A stretch of 45,090 bases of DNA, taken from assembly GCA_025462755.1 (NCBI GenBank), contig JAOAPF010000210.1:1-45090 (forward strand), given 5' to 3'. Positions 43,252 through 45,090 of this stretch are shown piece by piece (the stretch's first letter is position 1; each line of letters starts with the position of its first letter). The position numbers were made by a program, and so were the translations under genes. Under the pieces are notes generated by a model that worked only from the letters and a program-made list of their open reading frames with translations, searched no databases and was not told where the DNA came from. The DNA is from Edaphobacter sp. Its GTDB lineage: Bacteria; Acidobacteriota; Terriglobia; Terriglobales; Acidobacteriaceae.

Positions 43252-45090
43252 TTAGCGATGCGCGTAGGCATCGCCTTGGTCGGGCTTTGTAGACTTGAAA
43301 CGATGTTTGTTAATCCCAAGATTGGTGATTTTCGATTCAAGAGTCTGCCGCGGAATGCCCAGCTTGGTCGCCGCGCCAGACGGACCCGAGATTCGTCCTC
43401 CGCATTCTGCCAGTGCGGTCTCGATAATTTCCTTTTCTTGATTACCGTCCAGGCGCAGCGACGATCTGAGGGGCATCTCCAGCGCAGATGAGCGGGGCGA
43501 CGAATCATTCGTCAGCCATGTCTCGTCTACTGAGAAGGTTTCACCATCAGACAAAATCACGGCTCGCTCCACGACATTTTGCATTTCGCGGATGTTGCCT
43601 GGCCACTTATAAGCTTTGAATAGTTCCAGAGTTTTCTTTTCGATCTTTCTGATGTTCTTTCCAGCCTTTTTTGCGTAGCGATCGATGAGGTATTCGACCA
43701 ACAACGGAATGTCATTCACACGTTCGCGCAACGAAGGAATCAGGACTGGAAAAACATTTAGCCGGTAGAAAAGGTCCTCGCGAAACGTGCCTGCGGCCAC
43801 CGCAGCCATGAGATTGCGGTGTGTGGCTGCTACGATCCGCACGTCCACCGAAATCGACAGATTGCCGCCGACTCGTTCAAAGTTGCGCTCCTGCAGTATG
43901 CGGAGGAGCGCCAGCTGCATCTCCATTGGAAGGTCGCCAATCTCATCCAGGAAGATTGTTCCTCCGTCGGCTAACTCAAATCGTCCCAAACGCCGCTGTA
44001 CAGCGCCTGTAAATGCGCCTTTCTCGTGCCCGAACAGTTCCGACGCAATCAGTGCAGCCGGTATCGCGGCGCAATTTACTCCGACGAATGCCCGACTTGA
44101 GCGGTTCGACCGCTTATGAATCGCACGGGCAATCAGTTCTTTGCCTGTCCCAGTTTCACCCAAAATCAGAACGGTAGAGTCCGTCGGAGCTACTTTAGCG
44201 ACCTGGGACAGTACTTTGCGAAGCGGCTCAGATGCGCCAACTATTTCCTCAAACATAGATGAACGGTCGATCTCTTCCCTGAGATACACCTGTTCAAGTG
44301 CGAGTTGGTCACGCGATGCCACCACTGCGCGATGCTCGAGAGCGTTGGCCACGGCAACAGAGAGTTGACTGGCCAAAGCGGAGAGGAAATCAGCTTGCTG
44401 AGTCTTTACTGTCCCTGCCGCATACTTTGTGAGTTGCATCACTGCGATCACGTTGCCGCCGTGTACCAGAGGCAAAAAGTATCCTGAGGGAACACCCTCC
44501 TTCAGTATCATCTGGTAGAAGTTTTCACCTTCTGGAGTTCCGTAGATTTCGGGGTCTGGTCCGCTGCTCTGCGCTTGATCAAGACATACGAGCTGACCGG
44601 TCTGAAACGCCTTTCCCGACGCTGAGCCCTGCACAGGGATAATCATGCCCTCAGTGATCACACCTTTGCCCTTGCGGTAGTCCACCAGATGTTGACGAAG
44701 TTTACCGCCGGGTTCAGGAAGGGCAAGCCCGACAAAATCGCAGTCAGTGACCCGCCTGAGGCTCGCAGCTAATGCCTTGAAAAGGCTCGGCAGATCAAAG
44801 TTGGCGACCAGTGCTTCGTTGATGTCGAGCAATAGCCGCAAGCGGTCGCGCTCAGACGCAAGGTCCCGTTGGAGGACCACTCCTCTTTCTTCGGCCCGCT
44901 TGCGCTCGTCGATGTCGGTGGTTTGTCCATACCACTTGACGAGTTTTCCCGCCGCGTCATAGAGCGGCGCGGCGCGATGCAAGAACCAGCGATATTCTCC
45001 ATCGAACCGCCGTATGCGCGCTTCCATCTCACCTGACTTGCCGGAAGCTAACGACGTCCGCCAACTTTCCACAAGCCCCGCGACGTCTTC
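43252..45090 (-). CDS. Sigma-54-dependent Fis-family transcriptional regulator, 5' end outside window
   Basis: The 612 visible residues start inside a PAS domain (IRRFDGEYRWFLHRAAPLYD...YGQTTDI). A coiled linker, a GAF domain (about 90-255) and the AAA+ domain follow. The AAA+ domain has Walker A GETGTGKE (about 310), the sigma-54-contact loop GAFTGA (about 356), Walker B GGTIFLDEIG and FREDLFYRLNVFPV. A Fis-type HTH ends it (AATKLGIPRQTLESKI). It activates sigma-54 promoters, probably after binding a small ligand or redox signal through GAF or PAS. The frame is open to the right edge, so the true start lies outside. Confidence 0.93.
   Translation of the reverse strand, partial: EDVAGLVESWRTSLASGKSGEMEARIRRFDGEYRWFLHRAAPLYDAAGKLVKWYGQTTDIDERKRAEERGVVLQRDLASERDRLRLLLDINEALVANFDLPSLFKALAASLRRVTDCDFVGLALPEPGGKLRQHLVDYRKGKGVITEGMIIPVQGSASGKAFQTGQLVCLDQAQSSGPDPEIYGTPEGENFYQMILKEGVPSGYFLPLVHGGNVIAVMQLTKYAAGTVKTQQADFLSALASQLSVAVANALEHRAVVASRDQLALEQVYLREEIDRSSMFEEIVGASEPLRKVLSQVAKVAPTDSTVLILGETGTGKELIARAIHKRSNRSSRAFVGVNCAAIPAALIASELFGHEKGAFTGAVQRRLGRFELADGGTIFLDEIGDLPMEMQLALLRILQERNFERVGGNLSISVDVRIVAATHRNLMAAVAAGTFREDLFYRLNVFPVLIPSLRERVNDIPLLVEYLIDRYAKKAGKNIRKIEKKTLELFKAYKWPGNIREMQNVVERAVILSDGETFSVDETWLTNDSSPRSSALEMPLRSSLRLDGNQEKEIIETALAECGGRISGPSGAATKLGIPRQTLESKITNLGINKHRFKSTKPDQGDAYAHR

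Noticed and set aside
1..45090. CRISPR array, transposase, phage or tRNA genes
   Set aside because: No regularly spaced repeats, transposase motifs, phage structural genes or cloverleaf sequences were seen on either strand.

Overview
The window looks like chromosomal DNA of a free-living, Gram-negative, moderately GC-rich bacterium, most likely an acidobacterium (Acidobacteriota, Terriglobia-like). This is an inference from gene content: a winged-helix/TolB-like/TPR membrane regulator, secreted M13 and M1 metallopeptidases, DinB and DUF3617 proteins, many large secreted proteins of unknown function, and a recurrent 'LTNxDVI...ESVIV..IQ' module that I associate with acidobacterial proteins. 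Nearly all genes lie on the minus strand. I see no tRNA, rRNA, insertion sequence or CRISPR array.

Layout. (1) 1-5350: the end of a HAD hydrolase gene, a 313-base gap with small repeats, then a compact minus-strand set (DoxX-like protein, NmrA-like reductase, HXXEE membrane protein, LigD-type DNA ligase) next to an ECF41 sigma factor gene and a divergent small membrane protein gene. Three matching promoter-like sites (TGTCACAAA...CGGTC, 14-15 base spacer) sit before the doxX-like gene, the membrane protein gene and the sigma gene, so the ECF41 factor probably drives all three units. (2) 5461-24316: ten consecutive minus-strand genes, all with N-terminal export signals and mostly short gaps. 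They encode a 1774-residue RHS/YD-repeat protein carrying a VWD domain and three C-terminal beta-type repeats, two paralogous small lipoproteins, a 454-residue secreted protein, an OmpA-type lipoprotein, a 351-residue secreted protein, three large mosaic paralogues and a protein made of a duplicated domain. This is the best candidate for an undescribed cell-surface or secreted system. (3) 24555-27425: a 956-residue winged-helix, membrane-anchored TolB/TPR regulator. A 32-bp element (24 of 32 positions identical) occurs once before the ten-gene cluster and once before the divergent DUF3617 gene, so it flanks the regulator on both sides. (4) 27721-28941: a DUF3617 gene and a coupled membrane protein gene on the plus strand. 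(5) 29084-40876: minus-strand exported hydrolases: an SdsA-like sulfatase-type MBL protein, a DinB protein, a frameshifted MBL gene, a broken M13 peptidase gene, a CPBP membrane protease, a LamG-like protein, an intact M13 peptidase and an M1 aminopeptidase. (6) 41024-43021: a LytS/LytR-type two-component pair. (7) 43252-45090: a sigma-54-dependent regulator (PAS-GAF-AAA-Fis) cut by the right edge.

How they may work together (inference): region 1 resembles a small ECF41 stress or redox regulon. Regions 2-4 look like one regulator controlling a large exported surface assembly. Region 5 is an extracytoplasmic peptide and ester catabolism set whose two adjacent broken genes suggest recent decay or sequence error.
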